Shown here: in pieces, positions 10,495 through 19,898 of the stretch
Numbering within the stretch: the first letter of the stretch is position 1
Layout: each line of letters begins with the position of its first letter
Source: Opitutia bacterium
GTDB taxonomy: Bacteria; Verrucomicrobiota; Verrucomicrobiia; Opitutales; Seribacteraceae
Length of the DNA: 64,000 bases
Direction of reading: 5' to 3'
NCBI GenBank assembly: GCA_002716045.1
Contig: PAZC01000024.1
Location: forward strand, 1-64,000
Program-made: the position numbers and the translations under genes
The notes under the pieces: model-generated
Told to the model about the DNA's origin: nothing
Databases searched by the model: none
What the model saw: the letters and a program-made list of their open reading frames with translations, nothing else

Positions 10495-10520
10495 GTGGGA
10501 GACGGAAGCGAGCTCTTCGC

Positions 10521-12659
10521 TCAGTAATAATAGTACATCATGAAGATGGCCAAGGCCGCCAAAATGCCGGCCCACAAGCGATCGTCCGAGAACACGTTGG
10601 TCGACTCGCCTTCCTCGCGCGAGCGCTTGGCCGCAGCGAAAGCTTCCTTGGCGAATGCGTACCAAGTCCAGACACCGGCTATGATGCCTGCCATCATGGG
10701 GGCAACTTTTTCGCTGACCATTAAAACTGCCAGCGCGACGTAGAGGCCCAACGTTATTAGTAACTTGTTTCCCGCGCCTTTGAGCACGGCGGGGTCGTGC
10801 CCGCCTAGTTCGGTCCAGGTGAACTTGCCTTTCTCCTCGTCAGGCTGGGTCTTTAGACTGATCACTACGTTCAGGATCAAGGCTATGATGGAGGCGAGGA
10901 AGGCAGCGTGAAAGAAATTCAGCTTGGGTCCGAAAAGTTCCAGTATGGTGTCGTTCTTGGCCAATGTCAGTTCGTAGAACGATGGCCACAAGGGCTGACC
11001 CTCGATCATGATCGGAGCAAAGGCAAAGGAGAAGAATATTCCGCTGAGGATGGCTGCGATGCCGCCGGCGCCAGTGGCTCTCTTCCAGAACATACCCACG
11101 AGGAAGGCCACCACCAAGCCGGACACCAACTTCATTTGGTTGGCCGCCACGTAGATGAAGAAAGGCAACTTGGAATTGGGATCCATGATGGCGATGGAGA
11201 CAAAGCCCGCGACCACGATGAATATGGCAATCCATACTCGACCGACCCAGACCAGTTTCTTTTCGTCTGCATCCGGGTTCAGGTATTTCTTGTAGACGTC
11301 GAAGGTGATAATTGTCGCGGCCGAGTTAAGCATGGAGTCGACGGTGGACAAAATTGCACCGATCAACCCTGCCGCCACCAAGCCCAGTACTCCGTACCCG
11401 ACTGGCTTCACGTACTGGGTGAGCAAAGTGATGAACACGTCGTCGGAGGCCACCTCCATGTTGGTTTTCTTAAAGAGGTAATAGGCGGCGATTCCTGTGC
11501 CGATGGAGAAGAAAGGGATCAACAACTTGAAGAATCCCGCGGTAATTATTCCGATGCGGGCTTCCCGGTCCGATCGGGCCGAGAGGGCGCGTTGCACGAT
11601 GAACTGATTGGTTCCCCAGTAAAAGAAATGAAGCACCATCAGGCCACTCAGCATACCGGTCCAGGGGAGTTGCGGATGAGTGCTTGGCTCGTAGAGATGC
11701 ATTTTCTGCAGGTCACGAGGCGCCGCAGCATCCATTTCCCGCATGCCGGACCAGCCGCCCACCTCGGGCAATCCAAATACGATGAATGCAACGGTCAATC
11801 CGCCGACCAGCATGAGGACCGACTGGATGACGTCAGTGACTATGACGGCCCGCAAGCCACCCAGTATGACGTAGGCTCCTGTCACCAGCGCCATGATGAG
11901 TATGCCGATTTGATAATGGGTGGGATCGACGTCGCCCGGGGCAATCTCCGCGTTTTTGGAGTTGCCGCCCTTTAGGATCACTGCAGGCGCTTGCTTGGCA
12001 TCATAGCCAGAGCCGGCATCGGTCAGGGTGATGGCGGTGACCGTTCCGTTGGCATCGATCGTGGCCGTGGCAACTTGTTTGTCTTCAATTTCGACACGCG
12101 GGGCAGTGGCATATTTTCTGCCGCCCTTCTTTATCTTTATTTCGGTAATCGAGCCCTCTGCCCCGACCACTGCCTCGGCCACTGCCTTGCTTCCGGTGTC
12201 ACCTTGCAAGAGGCGATTCACGGAACGGGATCCTAAGTAAAAGCCTGGAACCATTTGCACAACCACCATGATGACTATCATGATGACGGCGAAGCTCACC
12301 CGGCTACGGTCGTCGTACCGTCTGCCCAGATATTCGCTCAAGGTATAGATATTCATTTTACGGTAGACCGGAAGGAAGCCGTAGCAAAGCAAGAGGAGTC
12401 CCGCGATGGCGGTTATCTCGAATTGGCTTTGGGCAAAGCCCACGACGTACCCGACGCCCATCATGCCTGCGATGTGATTGGCGGAGACGTTGGATCCGAA
12501 GATGGAGCCGGCCACGCCCCACCATCTGGTTTTCTTGCCTGCGAGGAAATAATCTTCCGAGCTTTCCTCGCTTCGGCCGGCCCAGAGGCCGAGCCCCATT
12601 ACGGTCAGGAGTGACCCGAAGAATATAAAGAGATCGGTGTTCGAGAGGAAGGCGTTCAT
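10521..12659 (-). CDS. Sodium:solute symporter (SSS family) with inserted beta-rich domain
   Basis: 712 residues, longer than the usual 500-600 for the family. The SSS/SGLT core is clear: EDYFLAGKKTRWWGVAGSIFGSN near the N-terminus, then GAYVILGGLRAVIVTDVIQS, and many membrane helices, so a Na+-driven importer of a sugar or similar solute is likely. Between two helices, residues about 152-246 are hydrophilic and contain two copies of a GG-x-x-Y-x-x-(A)P-x-V pattern (GGRKYATAPRVEI and GSGYDAKQAPAVIL), a short beta-repeat common in surface proteins. This loop should face outside and could bind substrate. The substrate is not predictable. Confidence 0.88.
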   Translation of the reverse strand: MNAFLSNTDLFIFFGSLLTVMGLGLWAGRSEESSEDYFLAGKKTRWWGVAGSIFGSNVSANHIAGMMGVGYVVGFAQSQFEITAIAGLLLLCYGFLPVYRKMNIYTLSEYLGRRYDDRSRVSFAVIMIVIMVVVQMVPGFYLGSRSVNRLLQGDTGSKAVAEAVVGAEGSITEIKIKKGGRKYATAPRVEIEDKQVATATIDANGTVTAITLTDAGSGYDAKQAPAVILKGGNSKNAEIAPGDVDPTHYQIGILIMALVTGAYVILGGLRAVIVTDVIQSVLMLVGGLTVAFIVFGLPEVGGWSGMREMDAAAPRDLQKMHLYEPSTHPQLPWTGMLSGLMVLHFFYWGTNQFIVQRALSARSDREARIGIITAGFFKLLIPFFSIGTGIAAYYLFKKTNMEVASDDVFITLLTQYVKPVGYGVLGLVAAGLIGAILSTVDSMLNSAATIITFDVYKKYLNPDADEKKLVWVGRVWIAIFIVVAGFVSIAIMDPNSKLPFFIYVAANQMKLVSGLVVAFLVGMFWKRATGAGGIAAILSGIFFSFAFAPIMIEGQPLWPSFYELTLAKNDTILELFGPKLNFFHAAFLASIIALILNVVISLKTQPDEEKGKFTWTELGGHDPAVLKGAGNKLLITLGLYVALAVLMVSEKVAPMMAGIIAGVWTWYAFAKEAFAAAKRSREEGESTNVFSDDRLWAGILAALAIFMMYYYY

Positions 12660-12729
12660 GATGGGCGTTGGCAGTGGTTTGGTGTTCGGGCTTGCAAGAA
12701 AGTCACTTGTTGCTTTTCAGGTCAAAGGT

Positions 12730-13077
12730 TCAATCATCGAACCATTCGTCGGCTGGATCGAAGGGAGGGACCGGTACGTTGATGATGCGCAGGTCGCCTA
12801 TGGCCCGGTGGCGGCAACCGGGCTTCAAGTAGATCGCGGTGAGAGGCTTTACGGGGAAGCGCTCGCCATCCAACTCGATTTCGCCTTCGCCTTCGAGTAC
12901 CACGTAGATCTCGGTCATGCTTTTGTGGTAGTGAGCCCGGCTGTCCTGGCTGATGTCGACCAAGTGCATGGAGGCGACCGCATTGTCCACTTCGCCAAAG
13001 GCGCGACGGGAGGTCCCGCAGGGGCAGGGGACTCCGTCCACCTCGTCCAGTTGGGCGATCGCATAGTTTTTGCTCAT
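12730..13077 (-). CDS. Cupin-domain protein
   Basis: 115 residues from ATG at 13075-13077. A single cupin barrel with metal ligands in HYHKSMTEIYVVLEGEG (H, H, E) and the second-motif His in GCRHRA. An early cluster VPCPCGTSRRAF is also present. Such small cupins bind a metal and often act on, or sense, sugars; no substrate can be named. It lies 70 bp upstream of the symporter on the same strand, so the two may be co-transcribed. Confidence 0.75.
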   Translation of the reverse strand: MSKNYAIAQLDEVDGVPCPCGTSRRAFGEVDNAVASMHLVDISQDSRAHYHKSMTEIYVVLEGEGEIELDGERFPVKPLTAIYLKPGCRHRAIGDLRIINVPVPPFDPADEWFDD

Positions 13078-13180
13078 TAGGTTAGCTGGACTTATCCCAA
13101 GAGAGGGCGTCGTCGTTGGCAACGCTCAAAAAGTTTCGTTTTTGCTTTTGTCTCGTGCGATCGGATGCATTGTCACCTCC

Positions 13181-13579
13181 ATGAGGATGATTTTGGTGGT
13201 GGCTTGTGTCTTGGGCGCGTTATCAGTGGTCTTGGGGGCCGCGGGGGCTCATGCCTTGGCCGAGGAATTGTCCGCGGATTCCGCCCAAGGGCGTGCTTTC
13301 GAGGCCGCCTTGCGTTACCACCAGTTGCATTCCGTTGTCTTGTTGGTTCTGGGCTTTGCCGGCCTTCATTGGGGCGGAGTGTTCGGGAGCCGGTTGCGAA
13401 TTGCCTGCTGGTTCTTTCTCGCGGGGATGATTCTCTTTTGCGGCAGCTTGTATGGCTTTGCCTTCGGTGGACCCGAGGGGCTCACCAAAATATCGCCGTT
13501 CGGAGGCACCACTCTCATCCTTGCCTGGTTGGCGGCGGCTTGGGCGGCGCTGGCGGCCCGCGGAGCGTCCGCAAGTTAG
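13181..13579 (+). CDS. DUF423 small membrane protein
   Basis: 132 residues from ATG 13181. Four hydrophobic helices with the family pattern LGAxSVxLGAxGAHAL at the start, ALRYHQLHSVVLL in the middle, FCGSLYGFAF and SPFGGTTLILAW near the end. The family (YgdD/YwdK type) sits in the inner membrane and has no established function. It is convergent with the large lipoprotein gene, only 2 bp apart. Confidence 0.85.
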   Translation: MRMILVVACVLGALSVVLGAAGAHALAEELSADSAQGRAFEAALRYHQLHSVVLLVLGFAGLHWGGVFGSRLRIACWFFLAGMILFCGSLYGFAFGGPEGLTKISPFGGTTLILAWLAAAWAALAARGASAS

Positions 13580-13581
13580 AC

Positions 13582-16230
13582 TTATTCCCGCCTCGGCTCG
13601 CGGCTGCCTTCTTCGCCCTCAAGTTCGAGCAAGTCCTCGATTGTGATGACGTCCGGTTCTGCGGGTTGGCTCTCGTCGCCACCATGGTGGCGATGGCCTT
13701 CATGATCATGGTCATGTATCTGCCGAGGCATTTCTACTTCGGCACCCTCAGGCCAAGCTTCTTCGCCACTCTCATCTCCCCAGTCTTCCTCGCCCCGTTC
13801 TTCGTGAACCGGCCTTTCCAGCTTAGGCAAGCCTTTGGGCGGTGGTGGTAGTTGCCAGTCATCTGCGACCTTCTCGCTTTCATTTTCTTCAAATTCTTCA
13901 AAAGGGCGAGTAATGGAATAGTTGTTCCCCTTTGGACCGTCGTGTTCAAGGAAACCGCCCATCCAAACCACCAACCCATGCTTATCCATCCCGATCATGT
14001 TGTTTCCGTTGACCGACCAAGTACCCTCGAAATCGTCGATGTAGTAGCCGTCCGGCTCAATGGCCATGCTTTTGCCGATCATTTTTCCATCCCCATATAA
14101 TTTAAATCGGGTTACGCCATGAATTTTCACGGGTTCGGGTTCAGGTTCGGGTTCCCTCACCTCAGGTTCTGCCGAGGAAGAGTCACTTGCCGCCTCTTCG
14201 CCGGCCCACTCGTTTTCTTCCCTGATGAATTCCCATTCATCCTTCCAAGTGCCGATTTGGTGGTTGTGAAAATACTTGGGGTTCTTGGCCGCGAGTTTGC
14301 GGGCCGCCTCTATGCGGGGTCGCATTTCGGGGTCGCGCCAGGCGGGATCCAAGAAGTTACCAATGAACGAACCGGTTTGCTTGAGCACGTTGCTTTTCTT
14401 GTCATCTAGAGAAAGAGCCACCTCGGCCAAGTAGGTCTCGCCTTGTTTGGTGGCTTGGAGAGTGAGCCCCTCCATTCGTTTGAAGGCATCGACGACTAAT
14501 TGCTCTTCGTCGCGGAGCGGTCGTGGCCCGGATGATACAGACCCTAGCTCTTTCCTGAGGTCGGCAATAATTTCCTCGAACCGTTGCGCATCGGCAGCCG
14601 GAAGGTTTGGACGCTCCAATTGTCCCTCCAGGTATTCGATTTCCTCTCTTAGCCCTGGGTCCTGATGCCTTCGGCTGTTTCCGAATTGTTTCTCAGAGGC
14701 TTGGGCGATGGGTTCGGCATCGACGTGGAGATTCAGGTAGCCACTCGCGAGGAGCTGCCTTTTCGCACCGCCCAACGGTTTCTTGGCCTTGCCTGCCTTG
14801 AGGATGGCTGCTTGCCCGTGGGAACCCATGATCAGACGGTTGTCCTTCGCCACCAAACTGATGCCGGCTCTTTGCTGCATGTCTTCCCGCAAGTTCTTGT
14901 CGAAGAGAGCCAGCAATTTCTTCTTGAGAATATCCTGATATACCTTGCCCGCAGGGTCGACGGTGGAGAGCGCTAGCACGAATTCGGGCACGTCGCTCCG
15001 GGGTCCTCTGGCGTCTTCGTCCGGGAGGTCGACCAAGGCGGCGGTGATTTCTCCTGAAAAGGCGGAGAGGGCCTCGTCGATGGAGAGCCCAAGCCCTGGT
15101 ATCTGGGCGTCAAGCGGTGGCATGTCGAGCTCATCATTCATTTCGGGGCCAAGAGCTTTCTGAAGATCGATCAACATGCGGCGAACGCCTTCCATGTTCA
15201 ATGAGACCGAGGCCGAGGCAATGGATTCGGCTGGAAGCAGATCGAGCATGGAGTCACGCACCGTCGGACCAACCAAGTCGTAGGGCATGTCTTTGCCTGA
15301 ACTGGACCGCTCCGTCAAGACGAGGCGTCCGTTCTCGGCGGTCAGCTCGATGGTTGTGTGGCTGCCTTTAGCCCAAGACATGAAAGAGCTGTCCATGAAT
15401 GTATCCAGTTCCCCGTTGGTGCCCTCGCTGATTGCGGGCGAGATATTTTTGAGCATGCCCTCGAAGTCGAGGTGGACGGCGAGGTCGAAGGGACGCTTCA
15501 ACATATCTTTCAGAAAAGCGGGCGGGCCCTCGGGCGAGGCGATGTGTTGCTTTACCTCGTCGTGCTTCAGTTGGTTGCCGGGAAAGGACATTTGAAAGTA
15601 GGCGAATTCCTCGTGTAACGCGAGTAACCAGAAATCTTCCTCGTCGGCATGGCTATAATAGCGGACGTTGTTTTCGGAGCGCCTTTTCACGTCGTCGCTG
15701 GATCGCGATGCCTCCAGGATTACCTCGAACAAGTTCTCGAAGCGACTTCGGTCGGAGAGCGGAAGCACGGCGCCGAAGCAGGGCAGGGGAGGCGTTCTGA
15801 AATAGCTGCTTCTGCTCTTTTCCTGCTCTTGCGCGCTTCCCAGAAAAAGGTAGGCGTCTTGGTCCAGGTCGATGCCGCTTCCGGCCTCGGGATCTCGTAT
15901 GATCTTCGTCACCATTGCGGCGATTTCCCTTTCGCTTGGATCAAATGGATCGATTTGGAAATCTCTATTTCGCATGGAATAAAGGACGGCGATACCGGGC
16001 ATGTGGACGAGGGCTTCGTAGTCCATCTTTTCCATCAACTGTCCCAGCCGGATCGCGCTCACCATCCAGGCATCTTGTGGAACGTACTGGGCGAGTTCGG
16101 CCGAGACTTTGGCCTCTTCGATTTGCGATTCCTTCGGGATCGGGCCAACGGAATCACTGCAGGCAGAAGAAAGAACAAGAACGGCGGCCAAGAGGGAGGC
16201 GCCGAGGAGTTTGAGTTGCTTATGGTACAT
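13582..16230 (-). CDS. Large secreted lipoprotein of unknown function
   Basis: 882 residues from ATG at 16228-16230. A clear lipoprotein signal ends in the lipobox LSSAC. The body has alternating alpha/beta segments with long acidic stretches, reminiscent of DUF4836-type or DUF3352-like proteins, but I do not recognise it firmly. A Pro/Glu spacer (EPEVREPEPEPEP) leads to a C-terminal beta domain containing LYGDGKMIGKSMAIEPDGYY and WSVNGNNMIG. The tail is very acidic with a His-rich run (HDHDHEGHRHH) that could bind metal. Likely outer-membrane-anchored. A start 14 codons earlier would put extra residues before the signal and is less likely. Confidence 0.75.
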   Translation of the reverse strand: MYHKQLKLLGASLLAAVLVLSSACSDSVGPIPKESQIEEAKVSAELAQYVPQDAWMVSAIRLGQLMEKMDYEALVHMPGIAVLYSMRNRDFQIDPFDPSEREIAAMVTKIIRDPEAGSGIDLDQDAYLFLGSAQEQEKSRSSYFRTPPLPCFGAVLPLSDRSRFENLFEVILEASRSSDDVKRRSENNVRYYSHADEEDFWLLALHEEFAYFQMSFPGNQLKHDEVKQHIASPEGPPAFLKDMLKRPFDLAVHLDFEGMLKNISPAISEGTNGELDTFMDSSFMSWAKGSHTTIELTAENGRLVLTERSSSGKDMPYDLVGPTVRDSMLDLLPAESIASASVSLNMEGVRRMLIDLQKALGPEMNDELDMPPLDAQIPGLGLSIDEALSAFSGEITAALVDLPDEDARGPRSDVPEFVLALSTVDPAGKVYQDILKKKLLALFDKNLREDMQQRAGISLVAKDNRLIMGSHGQAAILKAGKAKKPLGGAKRQLLASGYLNLHVDAEPIAQASEKQFGNSRRHQDPGLREEIEYLEGQLERPNLPAADAQRFEEIIADLRKELGSVSSGPRPLRDEEQLVVDAFKRMEGLTLQATKQGETYLAEVALSLDDKKSNVLKQTGSFIGNFLDPAWRDPEMRPRIEAARKLAAKNPKYFHNHQIGTWKDEWEFIREENEWAGEEAASDSSSAEPEVREPEPEPEPVKIHGVTRFKLYGDGKMIGKSMAIEPDGYYIDDFEGTWSVNGNNMIGMDKHGLVVWMGGFLEHDGPKGNNYSITRPFEEFEENESEKVADDWQLPPPPKGLPKLERPVHEERGEEDWGDESGEEAWPEGAEVEMPRQIHDHDHEGHRHHGGDESQPAEPDVITIEDLLELEGEEGSREPRRE

Positions 16231-16307
16231 GGCAGAAATGAAATCAAATTGAGTCCATGAAGGAAAGCGCAAAAGGTTGAGCTGGGGTATTTCTGTTCAG
16301 GAGAACC

Positions 16308-16754
16308 TCAAGCCAAGTCGCGTAGCAAGAGGTCGTCTTCATCGAGCCCAAGGTAGTGCCCGAGCTCATGCAGGTAGGTGATGCGCGTTTCGTCGCAGAA
16401 ACGTTTTTCGTCCCCGCCACAAAAATCCCAGAGGTTTTCCAAGAAAAGATGGACTTGTGGGGGCAGGGGGGCGTCGGACGGTCCATCGGGGTAGGCGTCT
16501 CCGCTAAAGAGGCCAAGCAAGTCAGGCTCCAGCCCTTCCTGAACCAGGTCACCGCTTGGGCGAGGCTCCAGCAACACGACCAAGTCCTTTGCCTTGTCCC
16601 GAACTTCCTCCGGTAACTTTGCGCAGGTGCTTTCCACCACCTCGTCAGCGAGAGCAAGCAGGTTCTGGTATGCTGGGTCTTCCTTGTTCACGGTATTGAT
16701 AAATCTGTACTTTGCATGCAGAAGATATTCGCCAAGAACTGTGGCTTTCTCCAA
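16308..16754 (-). CDS. Zincin-like metallopeptidase family protein
   Basis: 148 residues. Near the C-terminus is TYLHELGHYLGLDEDDL, the HExxHxxGxxE-type zinc-binding motif of the small 'metallopeptidase family' (Zincin_1, PF06262). An acidic loop with VVLLEPRPS precedes it, as in that family. Natural substrates are not known. A GTG at 16689-16691 would give a 127-residue protein closer to the usual length and would leave more room for the divergent promoter of the next gene; the ATG at 16752-16754 is only 18 bp from it. Confidence 0.8.
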   Translation of the reverse strand: MEKATVLGEYLLHAKYRFINTVNKEDPAYQNLLALADEVVESTCAKLPEEVRDKAKDLVVLLEPRPSGDLVQEGLEPDLLGLFSGDAYPDGPSDAPLPPQVHLFLENLWDFCGGDEKRFCDETRITYLHELGHYLGLDEDDLLLRDLA

Positions 16755-16772
16755 AGAATACCTTACTCGACG

Positions 16773-18005
16773 ATGAAAAAAGCAAAATATCTTTTCCTTA
16801 GTCTTTTATCAGTCCCCCCGCTTTTCGGCGGCGCAGCCGATTGGCCGCAGTTTCGCGGTCCAACCGGCCAAGGCCATGCGGAGGTGGATGAGGCCCCTTT
16901 GCGCTGGAGCGTAACGGAAAACGTTGCCTGGCGCCAGGAATTGCCTGGCGAGGCATGGTCTTCCCCTGTCTTGTCTGATGGCAAGCTTTACTTGACCAAT
17001 GCCGTTGCGGATGGCGAAGACCATTCCTTGCGCGCCCTTTGCCTGGATGCTTCCGATGGCAAAACACTTTGGGATCGGGAAATTTTTCGAGTGGATGGAG
17101 GCAGCGCTCCGAAGATTCACAAGAAGAACAGCCACGCCAGCCCCACTCCCATGTTGGACGGCAAGGATCTCTACGTGCACTTTGGACATCAAGGAACCGC
17201 TTGTCTCGGCTTGGATGGCAAGGTGAAGTGGAAGAAACGCATCGAATATCCACCGGTTCACGGTTGCGGAAGTTCGGCCACCATCGAGGGAGACCTCCTG
17301 CTGTATAGCGCAGATGGAGCCGAGAAACCTGCCTTGATTGCTTTGGACAAGCGAACCGGCAAGTTGCGCTGGAAAGCTTTGCGTGAAGCCGATGCCAAGA
17401 GAAAATTCTCCTTTTGCACCCCTTTGGTCATAGATGTCGCAGGGCAGCGTCAGATAATCAGTCCGGCCAGTGATTACGTTTTCTCCTATGACCTCGAGGG
17501 CAAGCAACTCTGGAAACTGCACTATCCTGATGGATATTCAGTGGTGCCTCGCCCGGTTTACGCCGATGGACTCCTCTACGTGTGCAGTGGATTCAACCAA
17601 CCTATACTGCATGCCATACGGCCGACCGGCAAAGGAGACGTAAGCAAGACTCACCTCGCTTGGAAAACGAACAGGGGCACACCGCACAGTTCTTCGGTGA
17701 TAGTGACTGATGGCCTTTTGTTCATGGCAGCCGACAACGGTGTGGTGTCCTGCCTCGACGCAAAGACCGGCGAGTTGCATTGGAAGGAACGCGTCTCGGG
17801 GGCATGCTCGGCTTCCCTCTTGCTCGCAGTCGGCCGGATTTACCTGAGCGACGAGTCGGGCAAAACCTTTGTCTTCAAGGCAGGCAAGAAATACGAGCCG
17901 CTGGCCAGCAACGACCTCGAGGATCGCTTTCTGACTTCCGTGGCGGTCACGGAGGGAACCTTTTTCATTCGTACCGCAAAAGCCGTTTGGCGGATCGGTA
18001 AGTAG
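16773..18005 (+). CDS. Secreted PQQ-like beta-propeller protein (1 of 3)
   Basis: 410 residues. A signal peptide (MKKAKYLFLSLLSVPPLFGG-AAD) is followed by DWPQFRGPTGQGHAE, the usual opening of planctomycete/verrucomicrobial PQQ_2 proteins. Blades show the repeated pattern of G-x-L-x-W and DGxLY (for example KTGELHWKERV, DGLLYVCSG, DGLLFMAADNG). These periplasmic propellers are named after quinoprotein dehydrogenases, but most lack proof of PQQ binding; they may bind carbohydrate or act in BAM-like scaffolding. Two paralogues follow at 19899-22440. The start at ATG 16773 is set by the signal peptide. Confidence 0.85.
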   Translation: MKKAKYLFLSLLSVPPLFGGAADWPQFRGPTGQGHAEVDEAPLRWSVTENVAWRQELPGEAWSSPVLSDGKLYLTNAVADGEDHSLRALCLDASDGKTLWDREIFRVDGGSAPKIHKKNSHASPTPMLDGKDLYVHFGHQGTACLGLDGKVKWKKRIEYPPVHGCGSSATIEGDLLLYSADGAEKPALIALDKRTGKLRWKALREADAKRKFSFCTPLVIDVAGQRQIISPASDYVFSYDLEGKQLWKLHYPDGYSVVPRPVYADGLLYVCSGFNQPILHAIRPTGKGDVSKTHLAWKTNRGTPHSSSVIVTDGLLFMAADNGVVSCLDAKTGELHWKERVSGACSASLLLAVGRIYLSDESGKTFVFKAGKKYEPLASNDLEDRFLTSVAVTEGTFFIRTAKAVWRIGK

Positions 18006-18039
18006 ACGTTGACGATTCCATGCCTTGATCCATTCGTCC

Positions 18040-19317
18040 ATGAAGCATCTGAAGCCTTCTACACGATCCTTCCGTAATCCTTGTTGTGGATTGTTTCTTT
18101 TGCCGTTGGTTTCGCTTGTGGCCAAGGCCGAACCGGAATTCCCCGGTTTTCGCCATCCGCCCCACGAATATCTCAAGAGAACCCCGAACGATCGCTTCAC
18201 CCGGATAAAGGACGACCTCCAGTCAGGAAAGATCGCCTTCGAATACAGTAGTGAAAAAGCCTACCTCCAGAGTTTGTTGCGTGGATTGGATATTTCTTCG
18301 CATACCCAGTTGCTGGTTTTTTCCACCACCAGCCTCCAGTTGAGCCGTATTTCGCCTCGCAACCCAAGGGCCGTCTACTTCAGCGAGGACCTTTATTTGG
18401 GCTGGGTGCCCGGTGGCAAGATGGAGGTCATCGGGATTGATCCGGATTGGGGTGCCATTACTTACATTTTCGACACGCCTCGTACCAAGGTCCATTCCCC
18501 GATTGTCCGGGCCACTCGTTGCATGAATTGCCATGCCTCCTCTGAGATCGGCGGCGCTCCCGGGCTGTTGGCCAGTTCGGTGGTGCCCGGTCCCGGAGGC
18601 GGAAGCTTGGATGCGTTTCGTCAGGAGAAAACCGGTCATGGCATCCCCTTCGCGGACCGGTTCGGTGGTTGGCATGTGACCGGCAAGCATGGCATCAAGA
18701 GTCATTGGGGAAATCTCACGGGGTTGCTCTCGCCCGCGGGTTTGACAAAAGTTCCCAATGAACACGGCCAACAATTTTCTCCGGCTCGCTATCCGGTGCC
18801 TTCCAGTGATATCCTTGCCCACCTCCTCTTCGAGCATCAGGTGGGCTTTGTGAATCGCTTCATTTCGGCGACTTATCGGGCCCGGGCCGTATTGAGTAGG
18901 GCTGTCCCGGAAATCGATCAGGAGGCATCCGGCGCTTTTCTTGACGCGGAGGCGGCTTCCCTTGTGCGTTACCTGCTTTTTGCGGACGAGGCAAAATTTC
19001 CCACGGATGGCATTGAGGGAGATCCCCAGTTGAAGAAATCTTTCCTCAGCCGAGCCAAACGTTCGTCCGCCGGTCATTCCTTGCGTGACTTCGACTTGAG
19101 CACGCGTATCTTCAAGTATCGCTGTAGTTACATGATAAGTTCGGCGGCTTTCCGCGGCTTGCCCACTCAATTGAAGGAGCGCGTGTTTGGTAAGCTGGGC
19201 CAAGCCCTCGACTCAGCGAAGCCGCTTCCGGAATACGCTTATTTGCCAGCCAAGGAAAAGCAGGCAATTCGGGCTATTTTGAAGGACACGCTTTCGGGTA
19301 TTCCAAAAGATTGGTAA
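18040..19317 (+). CDS. Periplasmic protein with one haem-c site
   Basis: 425 residues from ATG 18040, following a TTG alternative 15 bp earlier. A signal peptide (ends near SLVAKA-EP) and one CMNCH haem-attachment motif at residues 161-165 are present. No second CxxCH is seen. The protein starts mature as FPGFRHPPHEYLKRTP and carries RAVYFSEDLYLGWVPGG upstream of the haem site. It fits a family of uncharacterised verrucomicrobial/planctomycete cytochrome-like proteins; redox role is inferred. Only 34 bp separates it from the PQQ-like gene in front, so the two are likely co-transcribed. Confidence 0.75.
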   Translation: MKHLKPSTRSFRNPCCGLFLLPLVSLVAKAEPEFPGFRHPPHEYLKRTPNDRFTRIKDDLQSGKIAFEYSSEKAYLQSLLRGLDISSHTQLLVFSTTSLQLSRISPRNPRAVYFSEDLYLGWVPGGKMEVIGIDPDWGAITYIFDTPRTKVHSPIVRATRCMNCHASSEIGGAPGLLASSVVPGPGGGSLDAFRQEKTGHGIPFADRFGGWHVTGKHGIKSHWGNLTGLLSPAGLTKVPNEHGQQFSPARYPVPSSDILAHLLFEHQVGFVNRFISATYRARAVLSRAVPEIDQEASGAFLDAEAASLVRYLLFADEAKFPTDGIEGDPQLKKSFLSRAKRSSAGHSLRDFDLSTRIFKYRCSYMISSAAFRGLPTQLKERVFGKLGQALDSAKPLPEYAYLPAKEKQAIRAILKDTLSGIPKDW

Positions 19318-19340
19318 ACTAATCAACTTTTCCCAAAAAA

Positions 19341-19369
19341 ACGGGCGTCCGGCTTGACCGGACACCCGT
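19341..19369. terminator. bidirectional terminator
   Basis: ACGGG-C-GTCCGG at 19341-19352 pairs with CCGGAC-A-CCCGT at 19358-19369 (one C/A mismatch) around CTTGA, flanked by an A run on the left and TTTC on the right. It lies between the convergent haem-c gene and rhodanese gene. Confidence 0.85.
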
Positions 19370-19393
19370 TTCAAATTTCGAAAGCCGCCAAGC

Positions 19394-19774
19394 TTACTTC
19401 TTGGCAACGTCGGCACCCGCTTTTTTCCAACCGGAAATTCCGGCGGAGAGGTGCTTTACGTTGGTGTAGCCAAGCTTTTCGGCTGCGGAAGCGCCGCGCT
19501 TGTAGGCTCTGCATCCGGGGCCGCCGCAATATGCCACAATCAAGGTCTTCTTGTCCTTGGGGAGGGCTTTGGCGAGGTCCTTGGTGGAGGCCAAGTGTAT
19601 GGCTGTGGGGATATGGCCCTTCTTGAAGGAACCGGCTCCGTTGACGTCGATCACGGCTACCTTGCCGTCCTTGATGGCGGCTTGGAGATCCTTGATGCTG
19701 ATGTCAGGATATTCACCGGCATAGACGGTGGTGGCGAATAGTGCCGCAACAAAGAATGAGAGTACTTTCTTCAT
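19394..19774 (-). CDS. Periplasmic rhodanese-like protein
   Basis: 126 residues. A signal peptide (MKKVLSFFVAALFATTVYA) precedes a single rhodanese domain. The active-site loop reads YCGGPGCRAYKRG, with the catalytic Cys as the first of the two; VIDVNGAGSFKKGHIPTAIHL is the typical front half, with Asn where most rhodaneses have Arg. Likely handles sulfane sulfur or acts as a thiol carrier in the periplasm. Transcribed alone. Confidence 0.85.
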   Translation of the reverse strand: MKKVLSFFVAALFATTVYAGEYPDISIKDLQAAIKDGKVAVIDVNGAGSFKKGHIPTAIHLASTKDLAKALPKDKKTLIVAYCGGPGCRAYKRGASAAEKLGYTNVKHLSAGISGWKKAGADVAKK

Positions 19775-19898
19775 AATTCTGATATTTTGGGTTTAGGGTT
19801 TCCCTTTCAGGGATGATTCTATTCAGCATCCAAGCTAGCTCTCGCTGATGGCTTCCGCAACCTCTTTCGAGCCTTGGCGTCTTTTTTTACCAGTACGC

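Noticed and set aside
10908..11975. 355-codon open frame opposite the symporter gene
   Set aside because: Antisense shadow with biased Asp/His/Gln composition; the symporter frame has full family motifs.
15649..16260. 203-codon open frame opposite the large lipoprotein
   Set aside because: Antisense shadow; no start context or domain.
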